Assembly (NCBI GenBank): GCA_964517315.1
Contig: CAZFCJ010000099.1
Location: 1-12,929, forward strand
Length of the DNA: 12,929 nt
Direction of reading: 5' to 3'
Source: DASWJQ01 sp964517315
GTDB lineage: Bacteria; Chloroflexota; Anaerolineae; Anaerolineales; E44-bin32
Below are positions 1 through 5,923 of this stretch, piece after piece (position 1 is the stretch's first letter; the number at the start of each line of letters is the position of its first letter). A program made the translations under genes and the position numbers. The notes under the pieces are model-generated. The model did not search any database. It was not told the DNA's origin and was given only the letters and a program-made list of their open reading frames with translations.

Positions 1-15
1 CCGGAACCCGGAAGT

Positions 16-858
16 TCAATCGGAGGGCTTGTAGGTCAGCACGCGGCCCCACAGGCTCATGGTCCCCCAAATCCCGCGACGCAGGCACTCCAGCTGTACG
101 ATCTGGCTGTGGTCGACGAACAGATTGACCTCCGGACCGTAGTTCTTGATGTACCAGGCAAATACGTCCGGGTCCGCCGCTTCGAACATCACCTTCTCCA
201 GGCCGAGGCGGTTGATCACCTCGGACACGACGTCCGTGCGCCATGAGGCGACGTTCTCGGTGATGCCCTCGGATTCGATCATGATCATGTAGGCGCCGGC
301 GTCGAGGAAGCGCTGAGCCTGGCGGACGGCCCAATCGGGGTCTTGGGTGCCTTCGGCTTCGAGCGCCTCGGCGCGGGTGGCGCCGCCCGCGCCGAACTGG
401 ATGCCCACCTCGGGCTTGGCCTTCAGTCCGGCCGCCTGCACCCGCTCGACCAGGGCCAGCCAATCGTCGGTGGGCAGGGTGATGAAGCCCGCCGAGATCT
501 CGATAATGTCGAAGCCGACCTCTTTGCAGGCCTGGATGTACTGGTCGACCGCCTGTTCGCCCTGGGTGAGCACGTACTCCATGAAGCCCCCGGTTGAAAC
601 GAGCACGTCGTGTTCATGGGCCAGGTCGAGGATGGCCCGCAGCGCGGCCTCCGGCATCAGCGTGAAGGAGCCGCCGGCGAACTTGAGAGAGTCGACGTAC
701 GGGCCCATGGTCTCCAGGATGTCCTCGAGATACTCGGCGCCCATGGGCGTGTAGTATGGCCCGCGGATCTCGGTGATACCGCGCGAGCGCGGTTTGTCTT
801 CCCGAAGGTTCGCATTCACGAAGCTGAAGGGGCCCTCTTCCAACGGCGTGGGGGACAA
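16..858 (-). CDS. HSA32-like protein of the ComA (phosphosulfolactate synthase) family
   Basis: A 280-residue protein that I recognise as a ComA-family TIM barrel, closer to the plant heat-tolerance protein HSA32 than to methanogen ComA. Seen: KPRSRGITEIRGPYY near residues 22-36, LKFAGGSFTLMPE near 58-70, LAHEHDVLVSTGG, EVGFDIIEISAG, KAKPEVGIQFGAGG, MIESEGITENVASWRTDVV, KVMFEAADPDVF and VNLFVDHSQIVQLECLRRG. Known: ComA makes (2R)-phospho-3-sulfolactate from PEP and sulfite for coenzyme M; HSA32 supports long-term acquired thermotolerance in plants by an unclear mechanism. Several positions I associate with ComA catalysis differ here (the EISDG aspartate is alanine, and KFGWGTS reads KFAGGSF), so sulfolactate synthesis is not a safe call. 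The start is TTG, fixed by AGGAGGT seven bases upstream. It is the last gene of an apparent acn-prpD-HSA32 operon, 12 bp after prpD. The family is secure; the function is not. Confidence 0.88.
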   Translation of the reverse strand: MSPTPLEEGPFSFVNANLREDKPRSRGITEIRGPYYTPMGAEYLEDILETMGPYVDSLKFAGGSFTLMPEAALRAILDLAHEHDVLVSTGGFMEYVLTQGEQAVDQYIQACKEVGFDIIEISAGFITLPTDDWLALVERVQAAGLKAKPEVGIQFGAGGATRAEALEAEGTQDPDWAVRQAQRFLDAGAYMIMIESEGITENVASWRTDVVSEVINRLGLEKVMFEAADPDVFAWYIKNYGPEVNLFVDHSQIVQLECLRRGIWGTMSLWGRVLTYKPSD

Positions 859-864
859 AGCGTT

Positions 865-871
865 ACCTCCT
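865..871 (-). promoter_or_regulatory. Ribosome-binding site selecting a TTG start for the HSA32-like gene
   Basis: The minus strand reads TGAGGAGGTAACGCTTTG. The TGA stop of the upstream PrpD gene overlaps the AGGAGGT Shine-Dalgarno, and a TTG codon follows seven bases later. No in-frame ATG lies at a useful distance, so the TTG start and likely translational coupling with the upstream gene are both supported. Confidence 0.8.
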
Positions 872-2253
872 CATGATGTCGGTTGCGAAACGCGAACGAG
901 CGGTTCCATCAGTTCGCTCGCCCTGATCGTCTCTATGTCTTTCACGGCAGCCGCAATTTCATCCTGCAACTCCGCGGGCAGCAGCGGGGCGGCCAGGCGC
1001 CGAAACTTCTCAAGAGCGCCGTCCCAATCCATAGGACGCGTGACGAAGCCTTCGTAGTCCGTCTTCTCGATGGAGTGCGTGGTGCCGTCTTTCAATCGAA
1101 TGGTCACTTTGCACGGCATCTCGTCGGGGAAGCGGGCGCTGTATTCCGGGTCGGGCGCCACACGCACCCGCCGCAGCAGATCCTGCACGTCCTCGCGCTC
1201 GATCCGTTCCTGCTCGTACTGGGCGGGCATCACGTCGCCATCCAACAAGGCCGCGGCGAGTATGTATTGCAGGCTGTGGTCGGCCTCCTCCTTGCGCCGG
1301 ACAACCGTCTTGTCGCCTTCCTCGCCGCCGCCAATGATGTGATAGGCGACGTCGAAGATCCGCACCTCGATGGCCTCGATTTCGGAAGCGCTGAACCCGT
1401 GCTGAGCTTGCAGCTCGACCGCGCCCTCGGTGGCCGACTGCGAATGGATCTCCGCGTTGTACTTCTTAACGATGGTGCGGGTGACCCGTTCCAGGTCCTC
1501 CGCGACCCAATCGAGACGAAACGTCCCGGCGATCGACTCCATGAAACCCTTGTTGCCCTCGAACACTTCGGGCGGGCCGGTGATGCCGCGCATGGCCAGA
1601 AAGGCGGCGTGGGTGGCGCCGAACGCAGTGTGAGGGTAGGCGAGGCCTTTCCAATGGGAGAGCTCGCCGGTGCGCGTCACCCGCAGCGCGTTGAGGGCCG
1701 TGCCGCTGATGGCCAGGGCGTTGGCCGTGCGCGCCGGGCTGAGGGCCAGCGCCCGGGCGGCCCCGGCTGCGGCCGCGTAGGATCCCTGGGTGGTGTGGTC
1801 GAAGCCCTTGGCCCGCACCGGGGCTTCGTCGCTCAGCCTGCAGTGGACTTGGTAGGCGGCGGCTAATGCGGCCAGTATGGTCCTTCCATCGGCGCCGGCA
1901 TATTCGGCCGCGGCCAGCACGGCGCTGAGGTTATCGCTCGGATGGCACGTCTCGCCTTTGGCCAGGTAGCTGTCGTTGAAGTCCAGGTAGCGGACCAGGG
2001 CGCCGTTGTAGAGCGCGGCGCGGTCCGGGGCGGCCTGCCCGCCTCCGATGAGCCCGGCGTGATCGGCGCCGTCGAAGTCGGCGAGCTGCTCGCGTATCAT
2101 GCGGATCGGAGGGCCGTCCAGCGCGCCGATGGCGCAGCCGAGCGAGTCGAGCACGCGCACTTTGAGCGCCCTGATTGCGGCCTCGGAAAGATCGTCGTAG
2201 GCGGCGTTGGCCACGAAATGGGCCAGTCGCTGAACCTCGGTGACCTCGGTCAT
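871..2253 (-). CDS. MmgE/PrpD family protein (2-methylcitrate dehydratase / cis-aconitate decarboxylase fold)
   Basis: A 460-residue soluble protein with MmgE/PrpD signatures throughout: VLDSLGCAIGALDG near 35-47, YLDFNDSYLAKGETCHPSDN at 89-108, FDHTTQGSYAAA from 151, SHWKGLAYPH at 199-208 and KKYNAEIHSQS at 263-273. Known: the family includes 2-methylcitrate dehydratase (PrpD) and cis-aconitate decarboxylase (IRG1/CAD). The residues I would align with the IRG1 active site (Asp93, His103, His159, Lys207, His277) are all present here as D94, H104, H153, K202 and H270, so the enzyme is probably active. The start is ATG with AGGAGG ten bases upstream. It lies between an aconitase gene (82 bp upstream) and an HSA32/ComA-like gene (12 bp downstream). 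No prpB or prpC is in view, so a methylcitrate-cycle role is only one option. Another is a cis-aconitate-linked reaction with the neighbouring aconitase. The substrate cannot be fixed from sequence. Confidence 0.88.
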   Translation of the reverse strand: MTEVTEVQRLAHFVANAAYDDLSEAAIRALKVRVLDSLGCAIGALDGPPIRMIREQLADFDGADHAGLIGGGQAAPDRAALYNGALVRYLDFNDSYLAKGETCHPSDNLSAVLAAAEYAGADGRTILAALAAAYQVHCRLSDEAPVRAKGFDHTTQGSYAAAAGAARALALSPARTANALAISGTALNALRVTRTGELSHWKGLAYPHTAFGATHAAFLAMRGITGPPEVFEGNKGFMESIAGTFRLDWVAEDLERVTRTIVKKYNAEIHSQSATEGAVELQAQHGFSASEIEAIEVRIFDVAYHIIGGGEEGDKTVVRRKEEADHSLQYILAAALLDGDVMPAQYEQERIEREDVQDLLRRVRVAPDPEYSARFPDEMPCKVTIRLKDGTTHSIEKTDYEGFVTRPMDWDGALEKFRRLAAPLLPAELQDEIAAAVKDIETIRASELMEPLVRVSQPTS

Positions 2254-2257
2254 CTGT

Positions 2258-2270
2258 CAGGAGCCTCCTG
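2258..2270 (-). promoter_or_regulatory. Self-complementary Shine-Dalgarno of the MmgE/PrpD gene
   Basis: On the minus strand the leader reads CAGGAGGCTCCTG, a perfect inverted repeat about the central G. As RNA it could form a 5-bp stem with a GGC loop that contains the AGGAGG Shine-Dalgarno, five bases before the ATG. If formed, it would lower initiation on the second gene of the operon. The palindrome is directly visible; a regulatory effect is inference, as the stem is short. Confidence 0.4.
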
Positions 2271-2335
2271 GGCCGAGAGTGGGCCGATGGGCGAATTTCC
2301 GGAAGCCCAAAGGTTCAGGCGCGACCCATCACCTG

Positions 2336-4279
2336 TCACTTGTCGCGGATCCAGTTGGTGACTCCGCCGTCCAGAAGCACTTCCGATTCGCGCTGTGTGA
2401 AATCGAGCACCACCTCGAAGGTCCCGTCTTCGCCCTTGATCCGCACGGGGAGCGCCGCCTGGCCCCGCCGCACGGCGTCGCGAATCCCTTCCACGATGAG
2501 CACATCTCCCTGCTCGAGCTGATCGTGGACGGAGGGGTCGGCCAGGGTAGCGGGGAGGACGCCGAAGTTGATCAGATTCTGAAGATGGATGCGCGCGAAT
2601 CCTTTGGCGATCGCCAGGCGCAAGCCGAGGTGGCGCGGCGCCAGCGCGGCGTGTTCGCGGCTGGAGCCTTGCCCGTAGTTCTCTCCGCCCACGACGGCAT
2701 GGCCGGATCCCTCGCGCACTTGCTTGGCCCGCTCGGCATAGGTCGGATCGACAATCTCGAAGGTGAAGTCGCTGATGCGCGGGATGTTGCTGCGGAAGGG
2801 TAAGATGCGCGAGCCGGCGGGCAGAATTTCATCGGTTGAAATGTCGTCGCCGAGCTTGAGCAGGATCGGGACCTCCAGGCGATCGGGGATCGGGTCCAGC
2901 TCAGGCAGTGAAATGATATTCGGTCCCTTCACCAGCTCGACCCGCTTGGCCTCGTCGTCCGGCAGCGGGGGAAGCAGCATGTCGGTGTTGATCACCCGCT
3001 CGGATGGGGGACGGACCTTCGGATACGGGAAATCCAACTCGCGCGGGTCGGTGATCACACCGGTCAGGGCGCTGGCGACCGCGGTCTCGGGGCTGACCAG
3101 ATGTACGCTGTCCTCCCTGGTGCCCGACCGGCCGGGGAAGTTGCGCGGTACGGTGCGCAGGCTGATGCGGCCGGTGGCCGGGGCCTGGCCCATGCCGATA
3201 CAGCCGTTGCAGCCCGCCTGGTGGAGCCGAGCCCCGGAGTGGACCAAATCGCCCAACCCGCCCCCGGCCATCAGCTCTTCGAGCAGTTGCCGGGAGGTGG
3301 GGTTGATATCCAGCGACACGCGGTCGGCGATCTTGCGCCCCTTGACCATGGCGGCGGCGACGGCGAAGTCTCGGTATCCGGGGTTGGCGGATGAACCGAT
3401 GTAGCTTTGGTAGATCTCCTGGCCGGCCACCTCACGCACCGGGACAACATTCCCGGGGCTGCTCGGCAGCGCGATCAAAGGCTCCAGGTCGCTCAAGTTG
3501 ATTTCCTCGATCCGGTCGAATTCGGCGTCTTCGTCGGCCCCGAGCTCGACCCAGGCTTCGCCGCGGCCCTGGTCCTCCAAGAAACGCTTGACCTCTGCGT
3601 CGGAGGGGAACACGGTCGAGGTGGCTCCCAGCTCGGTCCCCATATTCGCGATCACGTGGCGGTCCATGGCCCGCAAGTTGTCCAGGCCGGGGCCGAAATA
3701 CTCGAAGATGTAGCCCAGCCCTCCATCGACGTCGTGCCGGCGCAGCATCTCCAAGATCACATCCTTTGCGCTCACCCAGTCGGGCAGCTCGCCGACCACT
3801 CGGACGCCCCAAATCTCGGGCATCTTCATGAAGTAGGGCTCACCGGCCATGGCCATGGCCACGTCCAGGCCGCCGGCGCCGATGGCGAGCATACCCAGCG
3901 AGCCGGCGGCGGGGGTGTGACTGTCGGAGCCGATCAACGTCTTGCCCGGGATCCCGAAGCGCTGCATGTGCACCGGGTGGCTTACGCCGTTGCCGGGCCG
4001 GCTGTACCACAAACCGTAGCGCTGGGCCGCGCTCTGCAGGAACAGATGGTCGTCCGGATTTTTGAAGTCGGCCTGGATCAAATTGTGATCCACGTACTGG
4101 ACCGAGGTTTCGGTCCGCACGCGATCGAGGTCCATCGCCTCCAACTCCAACATGACCAGGGTTCCGGTGGCGTCCTGAGTCAGCGTTTGATCGATGCGCA
4201 GGCCGATTTCCTCTCCGGCGATCATTTCACCCTCGACCAGGTGCTGCCGGATGATTTTCTCGGTGACGGTTTGAGCCAT
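2336..4279 (-). CDS. Aconitate hydratase family protein, LeuC/LeuD-fused type
   Basis: A 647-residue single-chain aconitase-superfamily enzyme; aconitase interconverts citrate and isocitrate via cis-aconitate. The catalytic domain carries KTLIGSDSHTPAAGSLGMLAIGAGG (about 113-137), YIGSSANPGYRDF (293-305), AGCNGCIGMGQAPATG (355-370) and NFPGRSGT (380-387). The C-terminal swivel domain has LGDDISTDEILPAG (476-489) and ENYGQGSSREHAALAPRHLG (533-552). It resembles the compact aconitases related to LeuC rather than the roughly 900-residue AcnA or AcnB. The oddity is that the first iron-sulfur ligand, cysteine in the usual IGSCTN, is Ser297 here, and C357 and C360 are the only cysteines in the protein. 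I chose the ATG at 4279 (MAQTVTEK) over a longer reading to 4336, because AGGAG lies eight bases upstream and the predicted promoter leader covers the extra codons. It is first in an operon with the MmgE/PrpD and HSA32-like genes. Citrate as the natural substrate is likely but unproven. Confidence 0.9.
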   Translation of the reverse strand: MAQTVTEKIIRQHLVEGEMIAGEEIGLRIDQTLTQDATGTLVMLELEAMDLDRVRTETSVQYVDHNLIQADFKNPDDHLFLQSAAQRYGLWYSRPGNGVSHPVHMQRFGIPGKTLIGSDSHTPAAGSLGMLAIGAGGLDVAMAMAGEPYFMKMPEIWGVRVVGELPDWVSAKDVILEMLRRHDVDGGLGYIFEYFGPGLDNLRAMDRHVIANMGTELGATSTVFPSDAEVKRFLEDQGRGEAWVELGADEDAEFDRIEEINLSDLEPLIALPSSPGNVVPVREVAGQEIYQSYIGSSANPGYRDFAVAAAMVKGRKIADRVSLDINPTSRQLLEELMAGGGLGDLVHSGARLHQAGCNGCIGMGQAPATGRISLRTVPRNFPGRSGTREDSVHLVSPETAVASALTGVITDPRELDFPYPKVRPPSERVINTDMLLPPLPDDEAKRVELVKGPNIISLPELDPIPDRLEVPILLKLGDDISTDEILPAGSRILPFRSNIPRISDFTFEIVDPTYAERAKQVREGSGHAVVGGENYGQGSSREHAALAPRHLGLRLAIAKGFARIHLQNLINFGVLPATLADPSVHDQLEQGDVLIVEGIRDAVRRGQAALPVRIKGEDGTFEVVLDFTQRESEVLLDGGVTNWIRDK

Positions 4280-4322
4280 AGGCACGCTCCTAATCGGGTA
4301 AGCTGAGATCGTTTCTCCAGGA

Positions 4323-4346
4323 CCGACGAGCGGCACGCTCGGTCGG
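4323..4346 (-). promoter_or_regulatory. Hairpin in the aconitase mRNA leader
   Basis: CCGACGAGCG at 4323-4332 pairs with CGCTCGGTCGG at 4336-4346, giving ten base pairs, one bulged base (4341) and a 3-base loop. It begins about six bases after the predicted start of transcription and ends 43 bases before the aconitase ATG. It could stabilise the 5' end, or be a protein-binding operator at DNA or RNA level. No T-run follows, so it is not an intrinsic terminator. Confidence 0.55.
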
Positions 4347-4358
4347 AGCCGCGAACCT

Positions 4359-4387
4359 AGGATAGGCCAGCGGGCTTCGGATGTCAG
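4359..4387 (-). promoter_or_regulatory. Sigma-70-like promoter of the acn-prpD-HSA32 operon
   Basis: The minus strand has CTGACA (4387-4382, five of six matches to TTGACA), a spacer of exactly 17 bases, then TATCCT (4364-4359, four of six to TATAAT). Transcription would start near 4352 and give a leader of about 73 bases that includes the hairpin at 4323-4346. This is the best promoter match I found in the window. Confidence 0.6.
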
Positions 4388-4401
4388 TATGACTCATCAT
4401 A
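4388..4401. promoter_or_regulatory. Inverted repeat abutting the acn promoter -35 box
   Basis: TATGA-CTCA-TCATA is a perfect 5-bp inverted repeat with a 4-base spacer, directly adjacent to the -35 hexamer. The position suits an activator or repressor of the acn operon. Nothing in the window names the regulator, and a short repeat in a relatively AT-rich patch could be chance. Confidence 0.35.
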
Positions 4402-4425
4402 TCGTATCCGATCAACCCTCGAACG

Positions 4426-4458
4426 AAGTGCCCGAGACCGGACGTGTGCCGGGCACTT
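4426..4458. repeat. 9-bp perfect inverted repeat
   Basis: AAGTGCCCG (4426-4434) and CGGGCACTT (4450-4458) are perfect complements around a 15-base loop. The loop and flanks also contain two CCGG words that offer alternative pairing. On both strands the stem ends in CACTT, but no long T-run follows, so an intrinsic terminator is possible only in a weak form. It lies upstream of the acn promoter. Confidence 0.45.
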
Positions 4459-4566
4459 GGATTCATCGGGCGAACCCAATGTTGGTCCGTGCAAAAATGA
4501 AAAAGATTTGTGGGGAGCTGGGGTGGCACGTGGATACGCAATTATGCTCGCAGGCGGTTCACTCGC

Positions 4567-4589
4567 CGGGCCGGCCCAAGCCCGGCCCG
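4567..4589. repeat. 8-bp all-GC hairpin
   Basis: CGGGCCGG (4567-4574) pairs perfectly with CCGGCCCG (4582-4589) around a 7-base loop. The stem is very stable, but neither flank is T-rich, so factor-independent termination is not supported. It may be a transcript-end stabiliser or part of a larger RNA fold. Confidence 0.45.
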
Positions 4590-4745
4590 TACACTCGGCG
4601 TAGGATTCCGCTCGGGTGTCGGAGGGCGCCCATTGGAGTATGAACGATATCTCACATGCACGCAAATCCAAGGGCCGTCAGGCGGATGCGTAGTTTCGTA
4701 GGGCCAACCGGTCGCCCTTGGGACGTGCAACCGGTGTGCATCCGA

Positions 4746-4798
4746 GCGGTTCACCGGAGTGAATCGCGGCAGCTCTGGCCAGCGGCCAATGGCCAGAG
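4746..4798. terminator. Tandem hairpins downstream of gap; candidate transcript end
   Basis: Two stems lie 56-108 bases after the gap stop codon. CTCTGGCCA (4773-4781) pairs with TGGCCAGAG (4790-4798), nine perfect pairs with an 8-base loop. GCGGTTCAC (4746-4754) pairs with GTGAATCGC (4759-4767) around a 4-base loop. In minus-strand RNA the second loop reads UCCG closed by C-G, a UNCG-type tetraloop, with one A-C mismatch in the stem; in plus-strand RNA that position is a G-U pair. No T-run follows, so this is a possible Rho-dependent or structure-stabilised 3' end, not a classical intrinsic terminator. Confidence 0.35.
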
Positions 4799-4853
4799 GC
4801 CGAAGTCTGTGGGCCTGCGGCCTGGTTGCTGCGTTAAGCGTGAGTAGCGCGGG

Positions 4854-5849
4854 TCAGACTCCCAGCACTTTGCGGGCCTCGCGGATCATCTGGTTCGTGT
4901 AGCCCCATTCGTTGTCGTACCAGCTCATGACCTTGACCAGCGTTCCGTCGACCACCTGGGTCATCTCGAGGTCCAGAATCGAGGCGCGGGGATCGCCGAT
5001 GATGTCGCTGGACACAATCGGGTCCTCCGAGACGCCCAGGACCCCGCCGTAGCGCTCGGACTGGGCTTCCTCGCGGAAGGCGTCGTTGACCTCTTCGACG
5101 CTCGTCTCGCGCTCGGTCACGAAGACGATGTCGGCGATGGAGCCCACGGGCACCGGGGCGCGGATGGCCACGCCGTCGAAGCGGCCCTCGTACTGCGGCA
5201 GGGCGCGCGTGGTGGCGACGGCGGCGCCGGTTGAGGTCGGCACAAGGTTGGCGGCGCCCGCGCGACCGCGCCGGATCTTCTTGTGCGGCGCGTCGACGAT
5301 GGCCTGAGAGGAGGTGTAGGCATGGATCGTCGTCATGGTCGCCTTCTCGATTCCGATCCTGCGGCCCATCACTTCCACCACCGGCGTGATGCAGTTGGTG
5401 GTGCAGCTGGCGCAAGAGATAATCGCGGGAGCTTCATCCCCGCTTTCATTCACGCCGTGAACGACCGTCATGACCTCATCTTTGGTCGGCGCCGACAGGA
5501 TCACGTGCTTCGCTCCAGCCTCGAGATGCTTCTCCAGGTCGGCCCTGCGCGTGAAGACGCCCGTCGATTCAACCACCAGGTCGACCCCGAGGTCGCCCCA
5601 CGGCAGCTGCGCCGGGTCCTTCTCACTCAGGAATTGGATGGACTGGCCGTCGATGACGAATTTGCCGTCTTTGGTTTCGATCGGTTTGTCGTAACGACCG
5701 TAGACCGTGTCGTAGCGCAGCAGGTAGGCGAGGTTGTTCTGGGGCACGATGTCGTTCACGGCGACCAAATCGAGCCCGTCGGTGTCCATGATAATCTTCA
5801 GCGTGGCTCGACCGATACGCCCCAAACCATTGATTGCTACATTGGCCAT
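4854..5849 (-). CDS. gap: Type I glyceraldehyde-3-phosphate dehydrogenase
   Basis: A full-length 331-residue GAPDH, which oxidises and phosphorylates glyceraldehyde 3-phosphate to 1,3-bisphosphoglycerate in glycolysis and runs the reverse in gluconeogenesis. The N-terminal Rossmann motif is NGLGRIGR (7-14). The catalytic segment is SCASCTTNC, with Cys149 as nucleophile and His176 (TTIHAYT) as its base. The C-terminus has the usual WYDNEWGYTNQM. The acidic residue at the end of the second beta strand (VND, D33) favours NAD. The segment at 186-188 reads D-A-P, where NAD-type bacterial enzymes commonly have L-P and photosynthetic NADP-type enzymes A-S, so the cofactor pocket is mixed in character. 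The start is ATG with AGGAAGGAG about eight bases upstream. It is last in the hpf-baeRF-treT-gap cluster, 74 bp after treT, with no terminator visible between them. Confidence 0.96.
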   Translation of the reverse strand: MANVAINGLGRIGRATLKIIMDTDGLDLVAVNDIVPQNNLAYLLRYDTVYGRYDKPIETKDGKFVIDGQSIQFLSEKDPAQLPWGDLGVDLVVESTGVFTRRADLEKHLEAGAKHVILSAPTKDEVMTVVHGVNESGDEAPAIISCASCTTNCITPVVEVMGRRIGIEKATMTTIHAYTSSQAIVDAPHKKIRRGRAGAANLVPTSTGAAVATTRALPQYEGRFDGVAIRAPVPVGSIADIVFVTERETSVEEVNDAFREEAQSERYGGVLGVSEDPIVSSDIIGDPRASILDLEMTQVVDGTLVKVMSWYDNEWGYTNQMIREARKVLGV

Positions 5850-5923
5850 GGATGCGGCTCCTTCCTGGGTAACCGTTGTCTTTCGCGTTCTTAGGAGTTT
5901 CGTGCGATGAGCGGGTCGATAAC

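Larger units (their letters stand above)
4402..4853. other. Non-coding, inverted-repeat-rich interval between gap and acn
   Basis: About 450 bases without a credible gene. Short open frames on both strands lack ribosome-binding sites and recognisable protein features. I found no tRNA T-arm or rRNA signature. At least five inverted repeats are visible: 4426-4458, 4567-4589, 4700-4718, 4746-4767 and 4773-4798. The word CAACCGGT occurs twice, near 4705 and 4728. An A-rich patch lies at 4494-4505. The right-hand part is probably the 3' end of the hpf-gap transcript. The rest may be structured RNA or regulatory DNA, but I cannot assign it. Confidence 0.6.

Noticed and set aside
883..1866. Long open frame on the plus strand opposite the MmgE/PrpD gene
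   Set aside because: It is fully antisense to a gene with strong family motifs, its composition is rich in G, R and V as expected from GC-rich third positions, and it has no recognisable domain.
871..2253. Naming the PrpD-family gene prpD as a certain methylcitrate-cycle gene
   Set aside because: prpB and prpC are absent from the window, and the family has several activities, so a symbol would overstate the evidence.
3407..4306. 299-codon plus-strand open frame opposite the aconitase gene
   Set aside because: Antisense shadow of a conserved enzyme; its H-, D-, G- and V-rich translation shows no domain.
4280..4336. 19-codon N-terminal extension of the aconitase
   Set aside because: The ATG at 4279 has AGGAG at ideal spacing, the extra residues match nothing in the family, and the region overlaps the predicted leader hairpin.
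4494..4505. A-rich run (T-rich on the minus strand) as an intrinsic terminator tail for gap
   Set aside because: No stable stem lies directly upstream of it on the minus strand, and it is about 350 bases beyond the gap stop codon.
4551..4570. tRNA T-arm-like sequence GGCGGTTCACTCGCC
   Set aside because: The loop does not fit TTCRANY, the base after the loop is wrong, and no D-arm, anticodon arm or acceptor stem could be placed around it.
4290..4847. Several short open frames on both strands in the gap-acn intergenic region
   Set aside because: They overlap one another, lack ribosome-binding sites, and their translations are low in hydrophobic-core pattern and rich in R, P and S, typical of non-coding GC-rich DNA.
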